Positions 1-9,257 of a stretch of DNA of 33,087 nucleotides are shown piece by piece (the first letter of the stretch is position 1; every line of letters begins with the position of its first letter). Made by a program: the position numbers and the translations under genes. This DNA is from JAAYZX01 sp040770645 (GTDB lineage: Bacteria > Actinomycetota > Thermoleophilia > RBG-16-64-13): assembly GCA_040770645.1 (NCBI GenBank), contig JAXGIS010000017.1:1-33087 (forward strand). The letters are read 5' to 3'. Under the pieces are notes generated by a model, which saw only the letters and a list, made by a program, of their open reading frames with translations, made no database searches and had not been told where the DNA came from.

Positions 1-47
1 TGCAATCCGGTGCCGGCTCACGTCGGCTTGGAAGGGGGTTGGGTGAA

Positions 48-1055
48 GTGGAGTATGTGAATCTTGGCCGCACGGGTCTCAAAGTGTCGCGGCTGGCGCT
101 GGGTTGCGGCAACTTCGGTGGCATCGGTAGCATGCCCGAGTTCTTCGGCAAGGGGGAGACGCAGGAAGAGGCGTTTGAATTGATGGATGCCGCCTTCTAC
201 GTGGGCATCAACCTGTTCGATACCGCCAACGCCTATGGTGGGGGCGCGAGCGAAACCATGATCGGCAATTGGCTGGCAACCAAAGGCCCCGCCGTCCGTG
301 ACCAGCTAGTCATCAGCACCAAGATCTTCAACCCGGTGGGACCCGGCCCCAACGATCGGGGGTTGTCACGGCGCCACATTCTCCACGAGGTCGATGAGAG
401 CCTGACTCGTTTGGGAGTCGATTACCTGGATCTGCTGCTCATGCACGAGCCCGACCCCACCACGCCTCTGGAGGAGACCCTCTCCACCTTCAACGATCTG
501 GTCCATCAGGGCAAAGTTCGGTACGTGGGAGCGTCCAACATGCCCGCTTGGCTCACAGCCAAAGCTCTGTGGCTGGCCGACAAGAATGGGTGGTGCAGGA
601 TCGAGTGGGTCCAGAACTCCTACTCCATCCTTGAACGTAAAGATGAGGTTGAACTTTTCCCGCTGCTGGCGGATCAAGGATTGGGTTTCACGCCGTTCAG
701 TCCTCTGGCGGGCGGTTGGCTCACGGGGAAGTATCGGCAGGGGCAGGAGCACCCGGCCGGTTCGCGCATGACCCTTCGCTCCGATCCGTACGAGCACTTG
801 GTACGTCCCCACATATTCGCCGGGCTGGAACGGCTGCGGGAGTTTGCTTCCGCGCGCGGGGCCGATATGGCCACGGTGGCTTTGTCGTGGCTGCTGCATG
901 AACCGCGCGTGACCGCGGTGATCATGGGTCCTCGCAGACTATCCCATCTGGAGCCCGGCCTGTCGGCCCTGGAATTTGAGCTCACCTCGGAAGAGCGGGT
1001 GGAGATAGGCGGATACTTCGCCTGCCCTGTATGCGCCGGTAGCGGCGGGGAGTGA
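48..1055 (+). CDS. Aldo/keto reductase family oxidoreductase
   Basis: NAD(P)H-dependent reductase of carbonyl compounds, TIM-barrel fold, cytosolic, about 335 aa (normal for the family). The family tetrad is visible: Asp and Tyr in DTANAYGGG, Lys in ISTKIF and His in LLLMHEPDP. The C-terminal cofactor region contains VTAVIMGPRR. I chose GTG at 48 because the product then begins MEYVNLGRTGLKVS, the usual AKR start, and a GGAAGGGGG ribosome-binding site lies 9 bases upstream; TTG at 39 would abut that site. The extreme C-terminus carries CPVCAG, a CxxC pair not required by the family. It is the first visible gene of a four-gene plus-strand run and ends 6 bases before the next start. The substrate is unknown. 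Confidence 0.9.
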   Translation: MEYVNLGRTGLKVSRLALGCGNFGGIGSMPEFFGKGETQEEAFELMDAAFYVGINLFDTANAYGGGASETMIGNWLATKGPAVRDQLVISTKIFNPVGPGPNDRGLSRRHILHEVDESLTRLGVDYLDLLLMHEPDPTTPLEETLSTFNDLVHQGKVRYVGASNMPAWLTAKALWLADKNGWCRIEWVQNSYSILERKDEVELFPLLADQGLGFTPFSPLAGGWLTGKYRQGQEHPAGSRMTLRSDPYEHLVRPHIFAGLERLREFASARGADMATVALSWLLHEPRVTAVIMGPRRLSHLEPGLSALEFELTSEERVEIGGYFACPVCAGSGGE

Positions 1056-1061
1056 GTCGCC

Positions 1062-2048
1062 ATGGGTGACGTGATCATCCTGACCCACGAAGAGGTGCTC
1101 AGGCTCTTGCCCATGGCAGATGCCATCGCGGCCATGGAGGAGGCTTTCTTGTCTGTGGCCGGGGGAGACGCTCATCAGCCGCTGCGGTCGGTGGTCCGTC
1201 CGCCCCAGGCATCCGGCCTCATGGGTCTCATGCCCTCGTATGCGGCCGGCAGCTTCGGGGTCAAAGTGGTGTGCGTCTTTCCGGACAACCGAGCCCGTGG
1301 CGTGGACTCGCATCAGGGGGCGGTTCTGGTCTTGAGTGGGGAGACAGGGGAGTTGCAGGCAGTGGTGGACGCTTCGGCCGTGACGGCCATACGCACGCCT
1401 GCGGTTTCCGCTTTGGCCACGCGGTTCTTGGCACGCCCGGATGCGCAGGACATGGCGGTGCTCGGGGCGGGTCGACAGGGGAGGGGGCACGCCCGGGCCC
1501 TTGCCCTGGTGAGGTCGCTGAGACGGATTCGTGTATACGATGTGGTTCCGGAGAGGGCGGCGGCGTTTGCTGGCGATGTCCAAGCCGAGCTGGGGCTGCC
1601 GGTAGAGGCCGTGCCGAGTGCGGAGGAGGCTGTGCGGGGTGCGGATCTGGTGGTGACCACCACCAACAGCCGGGAACCGGTGCTGCGCGGCGATTGGTTG
1701 GCGTCTGGGGCACACGTCTGTGCGGTGGGGGCCAGTACTCCCCTGGAACGCGAACTCGATGTGGAAGCTGTAGCCCGGGCTTCGCTCTTCGCCGACCGCA
1801 GGGAGTCCATAGAGGCTGAGTCGGCCGACTACCTGGAGGCGGTGAAATCCGGAGCCATAGGATCGGATCACGTGCGTGCCGATTTGGCCGACCTGGTTTC
1901 GGGAGCCCATCCGGGCAGGGTGGCCGCGGACGAGATCACTTTGTTCAAGTCACTGGGTCTGGCCGTCGAGGATCTTGCCGCCGCCCGTCGCGTGTATGAG
2001 CTGGCGGCATCGGAAGGAATGGGTACGCTGGTGCGCGCATTCGCGTAG
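1062..2048 (+). CDS. Ornithine cyclodeaminase / mu-crystallin family protein
   Basis: NAD(P)-dependent enzyme of the OCD/mu-crystallin family, 328 aa. Members act as ornithine cyclodeaminases, ketimine or iminosuccinate reductases, or amino-acid dehydrogenases. Visible family features are FGVKVV (substrate-binding Lys), TAIRTPAVSALATR, the Rossmann loop VLGAGRQGRGHA and the C-terminal helix ITLFKSLGLAVEDLAAARR. Its immediate partner is a threonine-dehydratase-like PLP enzyme. The same pairing is known for EutC/EutB in ectoine use and BhcD/BhcB in the beta-hydroxyaspartate pathway, so reduction or deamination of a small imino acid is plausible. That assignment is inference; the exact substrate cannot be read from the sequence. 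Confidence 0.88.
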   Translation: MGDVIILTHEEVLRLLPMADAIAAMEEAFLSVAGGDAHQPLRSVVRPPQASGLMGLMPSYAAGSFGVKVVCVFPDNRARGVDSHQGAVLVLSGETGELQAVVDASAVTAIRTPAVSALATRFLARPDAQDMAVLGAGRQGRGHARALALVRSLRRIRVYDVVPERAAAFAGDVQAELGLPVEAVPSAEEAVRGADLVVTTTNSREPVLRGDWLASGAHVCAVGASTPLERELDVEAVARASLFADRRESIEAESADYLEAVKSGAIGSDHVRADLADLVSGAHPGRVAADEITLFKSLGLAVEDLAAARRVYELAASEGMGTLVRAFA

Positions 2049-2092
2049 AGGCGGCCCGAGGTCGAGCGGGGGAACGTCGGGAGGAGGAGAAC

Positions 2093-3070
2093 GTGCTACC
2101 AACCATGGCGGAGATCGAGGCGGCGCGGCGGCAGGTGGCGCTGCACGCGTGGCGGACACCGTTGGTGCGGCTCGACCCCATGCGGAGCCGGGCGTTCGCC
2201 GGTGACGCTGACGTTTACCTGAAGCTGGAGAACCTTCAGCCCATCGGCGCCTTCAAGATACGAGGGGCGGCCGCCGTGGTCGGGGCGCTTGCCCCCGGCG
2301 AGGCAGCGCGGGGGCTGGTCACGGCCTCCGCCGGGAACATGGCGCAGGCGGTGGCCCATTTGGCCCGCGAGTTGGGCGTTCCCTGCACAGTGTTGGTACC
2401 GGAGTTCGCACCGGAGACCAAGGTCGTCGCCAATGAGCGTCTGGGTGCGCGCGTCATACGTGTCACCTATGAGGAGTGGTGGGAGGCCTTCCAGAAGCGG
2501 TGTTTCCCGGGCGTGGAAGGAACCTTCGTGCACGCCTTCGACGATCCACAGGTGATGGCGGGCAACGCCACCATCGCGTTGGAGGTGCTGGAGGAGTTGC
2601 CGGATGTTGACGCCATTGTGACGCCGTGGGGAGGGGGAGGGTTGACGTGCGGCGTGGCCGTAGCCGTGCGGGAACTGAGGCCTCACTGCAGGCTGGTGGC
2701 TGCGGAAGTAGAGAGCGCCGCACCTTACGCAGCCGCGGTTGCGGCCGGGAGGCCGGTGGAGATCGATATCACCCCCTCCTTCGTAGATGGGATCGGCAGC
2801 CGCTCGGTCTTCCCGCAGATGTTCGAGCGGGCACAGGGTCTGGGGGTGGAGTCGGCCGTAGCGTCGGTGGACGACGTGGCGGCAGCGCTGCTCCTGGCTG
2901 CTGAGCGTAATCATGTGATTGCCGAGGGAGCCGGAGCTTGTCCTGTGGCGTGTGCGATGGCCGGTCGAGCCGGGGGTGGCAAGGTGGTGTGCATTGTCTC
3001 CGGTGGCAACATCGACTTAGACGAAGTGGCTTCGTTGGTGGCCACGTATGGAAAGAGAGCAGAGCCATGA
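2093..3070 (+). CDS. Threonine/serine dehydratase-like PLP enzyme
   Basis: Fold-type II PLP enzyme of the serine/threonine dehydratase group, 325 aa, catalysing beta-elimination of a hydroxy-amino acid in known members. The PLP lysine is in PIGAFKIRGA (about residue 52). The phosphate-binding loop is WGGGGL and the pyridine-side loop is IVSGGNID. There is no C-terminal ACT domain, so this is the short, catabolic or specialised type. The GTG start at 2093 follows a GGGAGGAGGAG ribosome-binding site. The stop overlaps the next start as ATGA, implying translational coupling to the threonine synthase. Relatives include EutB, BhcB and TdcB; I cannot choose among them. Confidence 0.87.
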   Translation: MLPTMAEIEAARRQVALHAWRTPLVRLDPMRSRAFAGDADVYLKLENLQPIGAFKIRGAAAVVGALAPGEAARGLVTASAGNMAQAVAHLARELGVPCTVLVPEFAPETKVVANERLGARVIRVTYEEWWEAFQKRCFPGVEGTFVHAFDDPQVMAGNATIALEVLEELPDVDAIVTPWGGGGLTCGVAVAVRELRPHCRLVAAEVESAAPYAAAVAAGRPVEIDITPSFVDGIGSRSVFPQMFERAQGLGVESAVASVDDVAAALLLAAERNHVIAEGAGACPVACAMAGRAGGGKVVCIVSGGNIDLDEVASLVATYGKRAEP

Positions 3071-4296
3071 AGATCACCTGTGCCGAATGTCACAATGAAG
3101 AGACTTGGGGAACCATGGGGCGGTGTCCGCGGTGCGGAGGCATACTTCAGCCCATCTACGATGACGGCGAGATCGCTGTGCTCCGCGACATCGTGCCCGG
3201 GCCGGGCATCGACCGATACGCAGGCGTCCTCCCCGTGTCGCACCCCTTGCCCACTATGGGCGAGGGCGACACCCCCCTAGTGATGTCGCGCAGGATGGGG
3301 CGGGCACTGGGGTTGCAGCAGTTGTACTTCAAGAACGAAGGCCGCAATCCCAGCGGAGCTTTCAAAGATCGCGCGGGTGTCATGGTGGCCGGCCTGGCCC
3401 TGGAAGCGGGCAAGAAAGGATTGGTCACGGCCTCGTCGGGCAACTCCGCGGCGGCCGCTTCCGCCTACTGTGCCGCGGCCGGTCTCCGCTGCCTCATTCT
3501 TCTGGAGCCCGGCAATCCTCCGGCCAAACTGCGTCAGACTTTGGCCACCGGTGCTTTGGTGTTACCGGTGGAGGGCGTCTTCAGTCACGGCCCGGATGCA
3601 ACACGTGACTTGATCATGGACGTGGCGCGATTGTTGGACTTCTACCCGGCCTTCGTCTGGGCTCCCGTTAATCCATACGCTCTCGAAGGCATCAAGACCA
3701 TCAGTTATGAGGTGGCGGCGCGCTTGCCGGGTCCGCCTGACGCGGTCGTCTGCCCAGTGGGAGGCGGAGACATGCTGGCCGCCCAGTGGCGCGGCTACCT
3801 GGAGTTGCAACGAGCGGGAGTCATCGATCGCCTGCCTCGTATGATTGCAGTGCAATCCGTGTCTGCCTCGCCGTTGCTCGACGCGTATCGTGCGGGTGCC
3901 GACCGTGTTGGTGCCATTGAGCATCCGCACTCACGGCTTTCGGGTATCAACGTGCCTTTCACCGGCGAACACGCGCTGGCGGCAGTGCGGGCTTCCGGTG
4001 GCACAGTGGTGGGCATCACCGATGACGAAGCATTCGCCATGCAGGCAGCATTGGCTCGTGAAGAAGGAGTGTGGGCGGAACCTGCCTCGTCGGCGCCCTT
4101 GGCTGCGCTCCCCCGGCTCTTGGAGGACGGCCTGCTCGATCCCGGAGAGCGGACCGTGTGTCTTCTGAGCGGGGCGGGTTGGAAAGACGCGGAGTTGGCT
4201 CGAGAGGAGGCGGAAGCGGCGAATCGTAGTGACGCCGTGGTGTTTGATGCCGAGGCCGTGGCGCAGGCGGCACAGGTTAGGTTGGCGCAGAGTTAG
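3067..4296 (+). CDS. thrC: Threonine synthase
   Basis: PLP enzyme converting O-phosphohomoserine to threonine, 409 aa, cytosolic. The N-terminus has a rubredoxin-like zinc-ribbon pattern (CAEC followed by CPRC), common in archaeal and many bacterial ThrC-like proteins. The PLP lysine lies in NPSGAFKDRAG, and the glycine loop CPVGGGDM is present. The start at 3067 overlaps the previous stop (ATGA); an upstream in-frame extension to 2938 would run into the preceding gene and is rejected. The operon context with a dehydratase-like enzyme and an OCD-family protein leaves open a specialised beta- or gamma-replacement role instead of housekeeping threonine synthesis. Confidence 0.87.
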   Translation: MKITCAECHNEETWGTMGRCPRCGGILQPIYDDGEIAVLRDIVPGPGIDRYAGVLPVSHPLPTMGEGDTPLVMSRRMGRALGLQQLYFKNEGRNPSGAFKDRAGVMVAGLALEAGKKGLVTASSGNSAAAASAYCAAAGLRCLILLEPGNPPAKLRQTLATGALVLPVEGVFSHGPDATRDLIMDVARLLDFYPAFVWAPVNPYALEGIKTISYEVAARLPGPPDAVVCPVGGGDMLAAQWRGYLELQRAGVIDRLPRMIAVQSVSASPLLDAYRAGADRVGAIEHPHSRLSGINVPFTGEHALAAVRASGGTVVGITDDEAFAMQAALAREEGVWAEPASSAPLAALPRLLEDGLLDPGERTVCLLSGAGWKDAELAREEAEAANRSDAVVFDAEAVAQAAQVRLAQS

Positions 4297-4320
4297 GTAA
4301 GCGCCCCCAGGGGAGCGTCT

Positions 4321-5250
4321 CTAGGTACTGAGTTGCTCGTATAGGGTTTCTACGTTTTCGCGACGGGCGAGGCCCGTGCCTTCCGACATGACGGCGGCGG
4401 TGCCGGCGGCCACCGCCCAGCGAAATGCCTCCTGCATGGGTCTCCCCGACGCGAGCGCCCAAGTCATGCCCGCCATGAAGCTGTCGCCCGCTCCGATGGT
4501 GGTTTGTACCGGCACCTCCGGTGCCTTGATTTGCCCGCGGCCCTCGCGCCATACGCAGGCGGCGCCGTCCCGCCCCAGAGTGAGGGCCACCACATGGACG
4601 GCTTTGGAGTGAACCAGATCGGCTGCTGCGTCGATCTGGGCTTCGCTCGAGTCCAAAGGGCGGCCCACCAGCGCCTCAAGCTCGCGGCGGTTGGGTTTGA
4701 CGAGAAACGCCCCTTCCTGTAGCGCCAGAGTCAAGGGCTCGCCTGAAGTGTCGAGCATCAAGGGGACGCCGGCCTTCTTGGCTATGCGGGCCACCCGGGC
4801 GTAGTAGTCGCTGGGCACGCCGGGGCACAGGCTGCCGCTGGCCACCAGATAGGAGCAGCCCGTGGCCAGCTGGGCCACCACGTCCAGGGAGTGCATCCAC
4901 TCGGCCTCGGTCATCTCGGGCCCCGGCGGGACGAAGCGGTACTGCCGGCCCGTAGAGCGCTCCATCGCTGAGAAATCCTCCCGGGTGTCGCCCGAGATGG
5001 GGATGACCAGACCGGGGAGGCCGTGATCGGCAAGCAGCTCATGGAGCAACCGACCTGTGGTTCCCCCCGCGCAGTAGACGGTGAGGGGTGATCCGCCCAG
5101 TTCGGCTATCACGCGCGACACGTTCACTCCTCCGCCACCGGGGTCACGCCGAGGTTGGGTGCAGCGGAGCTTGCTGAACGGCTGCACCTCGTCGACGGTC
5201 ACCGAGTAGTCGACGGTGGGGTTGATGGTCAGTGTGACTATGCTGTGCAT
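4321..5250 (-). CDS. pfkB: 6-phosphofructokinase, PfkB (Pfk-2) type
   Basis: Ribokinase-family sugar kinase that phosphorylates fructose 6-phosphate (Pfk-2) or a related phosphosugar. At 309 aa it has the length of E. coli Pfk-2 and keeps its characteristic stretches: an N-terminal VTLTINPTVD, KLRCTQP, the substrate loop DPGGGGVNVSR, YRFVPPGP, and the ATP/anion-hole motif TTIGAGDSFMAGM with the catalytic Asp. I chose ATG at 5250; the open frame extends to 5385 but that part resembles nothing and overlaps the upstream gene. It is convergent with thrC, 24 bases apart. 1-phosphofructokinase or tagatose-phosphate kinase activity is the main alternative. Confidence 0.88.
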   Translation of the reverse strand: MHSIVTLTINPTVDYSVTVDEVQPFSKLRCTQPRRDPGGGGVNVSRVIAELGGSPLTVYCAGGTTGRLLHELLADHGLPGLVIPISGDTREDFSAMERSTGRQYRFVPPGPEMTEAEWMHSLDVVAQLATGCSYLVASGSLCPGVPSDYYARVARIAKKAGVPLMLDTSGEPLTLALQEGAFLVKPNRRELEALVGRPLDSSEAQIDAAADLVHSKAVHVVALTLGRDGAACVWREGRGQIKAPEVPVQTTIGAGDSFMAGMTWALASGRPMQEAFRWAVAAGTAAVMSEGTGLARRENVETLYEQLST

Positions 5251-5338
5251 GAAGTGGATGCCACCGTGCGGTCGGGCGAACGCCCAGGTCGGCTGAACGG
5301 GGGTCGGTTGTTGCGTTGGCTGCCCATTCGCTGCCTTC

Positions 5339-5785
5339 TCAGAAACGGGGCTTCCGCAGCAGGCCTTCGACGGCCTCTTCACCATAGCCCAGTAGCCTGC
5401 CGAACCCGCGTGCGATCTCCATCTCCTCGGTCTGACGCTGTTCGTCGATAAGGGCGGCTGCAGCTCGTTTGCGGGCTTTGAGCTCGTGATAAGAATCGAG
5501 GACGGACCGATCGGCGGCCATTAGGACGAGCAGCTTACCGTGAGTAAACTCCGGGTTGAACAGTAGGGTCTCAAGAGGTGCGTCATCGCCTTCAACCGCG
5601 GTCCCGTACTCCTCGGCGATCAACAACGCTCCTTGCAGAGCCTCCAGGTACTCATCCGTATCCAGGGGAGGACTCAAGGCCAGGGGTTTGCAGCCGGACG
5701 CCACTGCCTCGGTGAACGCGTAGATCATGCCGAGCTTGAAGGCTCGGATGTCGAGCGGTTGCAGATAGTCGGGAGGAAACGCCAT
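5339..5785 (-). CDS. Hypothetical protein, 148 aa
   Basis: I do not recognise this protein. It is predicted soluble, without signal peptide or membrane segment, acidic in the middle and helical and charged in its C-terminal third (ELKARKRAAAALIDEQRQ). The product starts MAFPPDYLQPLDIRAFK. It sits 88 bases upstream of pfkB on the same strand, so the two may share a transcript. A divergent sugar-kinase gene lies on its other side, 243 bases away. Codon use looks like the neighbours and no competing plus-strand frame shows a known family, which supports it as a real gene. Confidence 0.6.
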   Translation of the reverse strand: MAFPPDYLQPLDIRAFKLGMIYAFTEAVASGCKPLALSPPLDTDEYLEALQGALLIAEEYGTAVEGDDAPLETLLFNPEFTHGKLLVLMAADRSVLDSYHELKARKRAAAALIDEQRQTEEMEIARGFGRLLGYGEEAVEGLLRKPRF

Positions 5786-6028
5786 GTTGAGCCCCCTTCG
5801 CGTATCGCTGTCAGGCAGCCGCTCACATCAGGGTAGGCTGCCGGCGAACCATTTACATGACAAGGATGGCGTAGGTTCGATGTTCTGGCAAGCGATGTTT
5901 TGCTGGGATTGGTTTTGCGGGTAAGTGAGTGCGAGACCCAGCCGAATGGGGCGCACAGTGTGACCGGCGGAGCCGACGCTCGAGTGTTTGGCAGGCGGGG
6001 GCGTGAAGAAAGGACGGAAGGAGGGCGA

Positions 6029-7600
6029 GTGGGAACCTGTCTTATGGGTATCGATGCCGGGGGTGGTGGGGTGCGGTGCCTGGTAGTGGACCAAGATGGC
6101 ACGCAGCGGGCATCCGCCGAGAGGGTGTGGGGTCCGCATCCTGACCTGTCGGCCGGGCCCTTCGCGTTGGATCTGGACCACGCCGCCTTCCGCCGTGCGT
6201 TCATCCGGGCGGTGCGAGAGGCAACCGCCCGGTCGGGGGTGGTACCGCGCGATGTTGCGGCTATCGGTGTTACCGGCATGCGACTCAGCACCGTCTTGCT
6301 CAACGGAGAGGGGGAAGTGCTGTTTGCCGTTCCCAACCGAGACGGGCGGGCGGCCTCTGAATCGAGCGGGCTGGCTCAACGTTACGGTTGGGAACTCAAC
6401 CAACGAACCGGGCATTGGCCGTTTCCGGCGTGTACGGCCAGCCGGCTCCTGTGGTTGCGCGCCAATAGGGCTGAGGCCCTGCTTAAGGCGGCGCACGTGC
6501 TGGGTCTGGCCGAATGGCTCGTGTACCTCCTGACCGGTGTTCCGGCTGCCGAGGCATCTCTGGCCGCCGAGACCCTGTTGTTGGACGTGGCCACCGGTGA
6601 CTGGGCCGATGATGTCGTGGGGGAGTTGGGCGTGTCCTCTTCTCTGTTGCCGCCCATGTGCCGGGCGGGTGCAGTGGTGGGGCCTCTTCTGCCGTCGATA
6701 GCCGCGGGAATTGGGTTTGACGGCGGACTCCGTGATCTTGGCCGGCGCCGTCCAATGCGCCCTCTTGGCCGTGGGATGCTCGGAACCCGGCATGGTTGGG
6801 ATAGTGGCCGGGAGCACTCTGCCCGTGCAACTCGTTACCAGTCGTCCCTGGGTGGACACCGGCGCGCGGGTGTGGACCGCACCGCACGTCCGGGCAGGTC
6901 GCTGGGTGTTGAAGCCAATGCAGGGGCGGCCGGCGATGGTGGAGTGGTTTCGCAGACGCTTTGTATCCCGAAGCCACGCGGCCCGTTGCGCATCTGCTGG
7001 CTGAAGCCGGTTTGGCTGCACCGGGGGCGGGCGGCGTCTTCTCGTCGTTTGGAGCCGCCATCATGAACGCGCGCGAGCTCCTTCCCAGTGGGAACATTGG
7101 CTCTGTCGCATATGGATGAGGCGGTGGCAACTCGGCGCGCGCGATTGGCACGCGGGCTGATAGAAGGCATGGCATACGCGATTAGAGCTAACGTGGAGCA
7201 ACTGCGGGCGATTCCCCAGGGCGCGACGGATGCGGGGAGTAACGTGGCGGGCGAAGAGCAATCGCCGGGTGCGGGTTCAGTTGATCCCGTGCCTCGTGAG
7301 GACGCTCAACATGAAGTTGACGGTGAGATATTTATGGTGGGAGGGTTGACGCGCAGCTCTGTGTGGCGCACCGTGGTGGCAGAGGTCATGGGTGTGCCGG
7401 TGCGCAGCACTGTTGGCGGCCAAGTCAGCGCCCTGGGTGCCGCATTGATGGCTGGCGGCGGTTGGCCTTCGGGCGGGTCGGGAGATGGGCACGGTGGAAC
7501 TGCGTACAGAGCACTTGGTTCAGAAGCAGGCCGCTCGGTTGCATATCGTCGACTCTACTACGACTGGCGCCGACTGGAAGAGGCGCGCTCCGGCCGATGA
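6029..7600 (+). pseudogene. FGGY-family carbohydrate kinase, multiply frameshifted
   Basis: Xylulokinase/gluconokinase-like FGGY kinase, about 520 aa if restored. The intact first part (frame 2) begins at GTG 6029 after AAGGAGGGCGA and carries the phosphate-binding MGIDAGGGGVRC and a normal domain I to about 6715. Homology then moves to frame 3 (ADSVILAGAVQCALLAVG), frame 2 (VEANAGAAGD), frame 1 (FSSFGAAIMNARELLPSGN) and frame 2 (MVGGLTRSSVWRTVVAEVM). It passes through frame 3 (EMGTVELRTEH) and ends in frame 2 with YRRLYYDWRRLEEA. The first shift is one extra T in the TTT at 6716-6718. Each piece keeps family motifs, so this is either a young pseudogene or sequence error. Aldolase and dehydrogenase neighbours suggest sugar or polyol phosphorylation. 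Confidence 0.75.
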
Positions 7601-7662
7601 GCTGGTGGCAGAGATGGCGGTGCAAGATCTGCTGGCGCGCACCCCGGCCGCCACGGAGAAGC

Positions 7663-8667
7663 GTGTCGGCGCCCGCACTCCGCATTCTGGCCACGGCCGA
7701 CATCGATGAGAGCAGCCGCGAAGCTTTGAGCGCGTTGGGTACGCTCACTTATGCTCCCTATCGCGAGACCCTGCGCCTGTTGACCGGCGATGATTTGGTG
7801 GAGGCCCTTCAGGGTTACGATGTTTTCATCACAGAGGTCGATCTTGTGGAAGCCGAGGCATTGCGCAGGTTACCCCAGTTGCAGGTACTGGCCACCTGTC
7901 GTGGCCAGGCCGTGAATGTGGACGTGGAAGCCTGCACCGCGCTCGGCATACCCGTGCTCTTCACTCCCGGGCGCAACGCCGGGGCGGTGGCCGATCTGAC
8001 TTTGGCTTTCATGCTGGCTCTGCGGCGCAGACTGAAGGACGCCGACGCCTTCCTGCGTCTCTCGGGTGGCGAGGAAGGTGACATGGGGCGGATGGGGCGG
8101 GCTCGCCGAACTTCGCGGGCCGGGAGTTGTGGGGGAGCACGGTGGGGCTGGTGGGCCTGGGGGCCGTGGGGCGTGAGGTGGCGAAGCGGTTGCGCCCCTT
8201 CGGCGCCACATTGTTGGTGGCCGACCCGCACGTGACGCTCGAACAGGCGGCGCTGGTGGACGCTGAACTCGTGAGCTTGACGGAACTCCTGGCGCGCAGC
8301 GGTAGTCAGCCTCCATGCCGCCGTGACCACAGAGACCAGAGGGCTGCTGGGGGCAGCCGAGTTGGCACAGATGAAAGAAGGCGCCGTCTGAACACGGCCC
8401 GTGCAGCGCTGGTGGACGAGGCGGCGCTGGGCGGCGTTGGAGTCCGGTCACCTGGGCGGGGCGGCGGTTGATGTGTTCGAGACGGAGCCGCCGTCGTCAC
8501 ATCATCCTCTGCTCGCGTTGCCCAATGTGCTGGCGACTCCCCCGCAGGGGGCAACACCGTGGAGGTGGCGGTGCATCAGGGTTCGTTGGTGGTTGCCGCT
8601 CGTCCGTATGGCGAGAGGTGAGGCTCCCGCTCAGCATTCTGAACCCGGAGTCGCTGGTGTCGTTTGA
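7663..8667 (+). pseudogene. D-3-phosphoglycerate dehydrogenase-like 2-hydroxyacid dehydrogenase, frameshifted
   Basis: NAD-dependent D-2-hydroxyacid dehydrogenase (SerA/C-terminal-binding-protein family), about 330 aa if repaired. It starts at GTG 7663 (SAPALRILATADID) after GGAGAA. Frame 1 carries the N-terminal substrate domain (GRNAGAVADLTLAFML). From about 8100 frame 3 carries the NAD-binding site GSTVGLVGLGAVGREVAK. Frame 1 then gives VVSLHAAVTTETRGLLG, frame 3 NTARAALVDEAAL, frame 1 ESGHLGGAAVDVFETEPP and frame 2 SILNPE near the end; a frame-1 TGA at 8665-8667 closes the gene. At least five shifts lie within 1 kb. The catalytic Arg (NTAR) and Glu (ETEP) are present; the catalytic-His region near 8540 is garbled. 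Confidence 0.7.
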
Positions 8668-9202
8668 TTGGCGGAGGAGAGACGCGGCCGGTCTGTCGGA
8701 GCCCGATGTGCGAGCAGACGGACGCCGTCCGTCACCGATCTACGTGCACCGGTTACTTCGGCGGGGAGCGAGAACAATGTGGCGGCTGATTTGGGCGAAG
8801 GTGACGGCGGTGTCGGCGGCCTCAAGGCGCAGATGCAGCGGGTGCTGGAAGGGTTTCTGGATCGAGCGGGCAGCGACCCGGCGCTCCTGGGGGATTCGCA
8901 ACGGGCCGGGATCGACCACGCAATACACGGTGACCGATCTGGGGCTTGACTTCTCCATGACCTTCCTGGATGGGGTGGTTATCGCCGGGCTGGTGCCCGG
9001 CGGCCGGCGCAGGTGCGGATGAAGGCCAAGGCCGAAGTGCTCGACGGTATCCTGACCGGCCGCATCAACGGCAACCGCGCGGCCATGTCGGAGCGAGTTG
9101 GCCTTCATGGGCGACGTTCGCTTAGCCATGGGTGCAGCGCATTCAGGCGGATGGTGCGCCTGTATGCGGCCGCCCGCGAGGACGCGGGCGGCCTCGATTT
9201 CA
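8668..9202 (+). pseudogene. SCP2 sterol-transfer-domain-like protein, frameshifted
   Basis: Fragments in successive frames assemble into something resembling an SCP2 lipid/sterol-binding domain. Frame 1 has MQRVLEGFLDRAGSDPALLG (from 8833), frame 2 YTVTDLGLDFSMTFLDGVV, frame 1 LDGILTGRINGNRAAMS, frame 2 ELAFMGDVRLAMG, frame 3 MQRIQAD and frame 1 MVRLYAAARED. The pattern 'a small domain with a loop-G-x-I/L-N stretch followed by F-x-G-D-x-x-L-A-M' is typical of SCP2. The N-terminal boundary is uncertain; TTG at 8668 directly follows the dehydrogenase stop. It probably belonged to the same transcript as the flanking sugar-catabolism genes. The family call is tentative because of the indels. Confidence 0.45.
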
Positions 9203-9257
9203 GCGCACGCCGCCCCGGTGGCCGGGGCGGCGGCGCGCCGCGGATCGCGCGGCGCAG

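Noticed and set aside
939..1910. Minus-strand open frame (323 codons) opposite the reductase and OCD-family genes
   Set aside because: It spans two real plus-strand genes and its intergenic gap, which is a shadow pattern; no motifs.
5828..7021. Long minus-strand open frame (397 codons) opposite the sugar kinase
   Set aside because: Its translation has no recognisable family or domain and is rich in Arg/Pro/His as expected for an antisense shadow of a GC-rich gene.
8388..8390. TGA in the dehydrogenase gene as a second selenocysteine codon
   Set aside because: Homology changes frame at this point (NTARAALVDEAAL continues in another frame), so it is a frameshift stop. No Cys is expected there.
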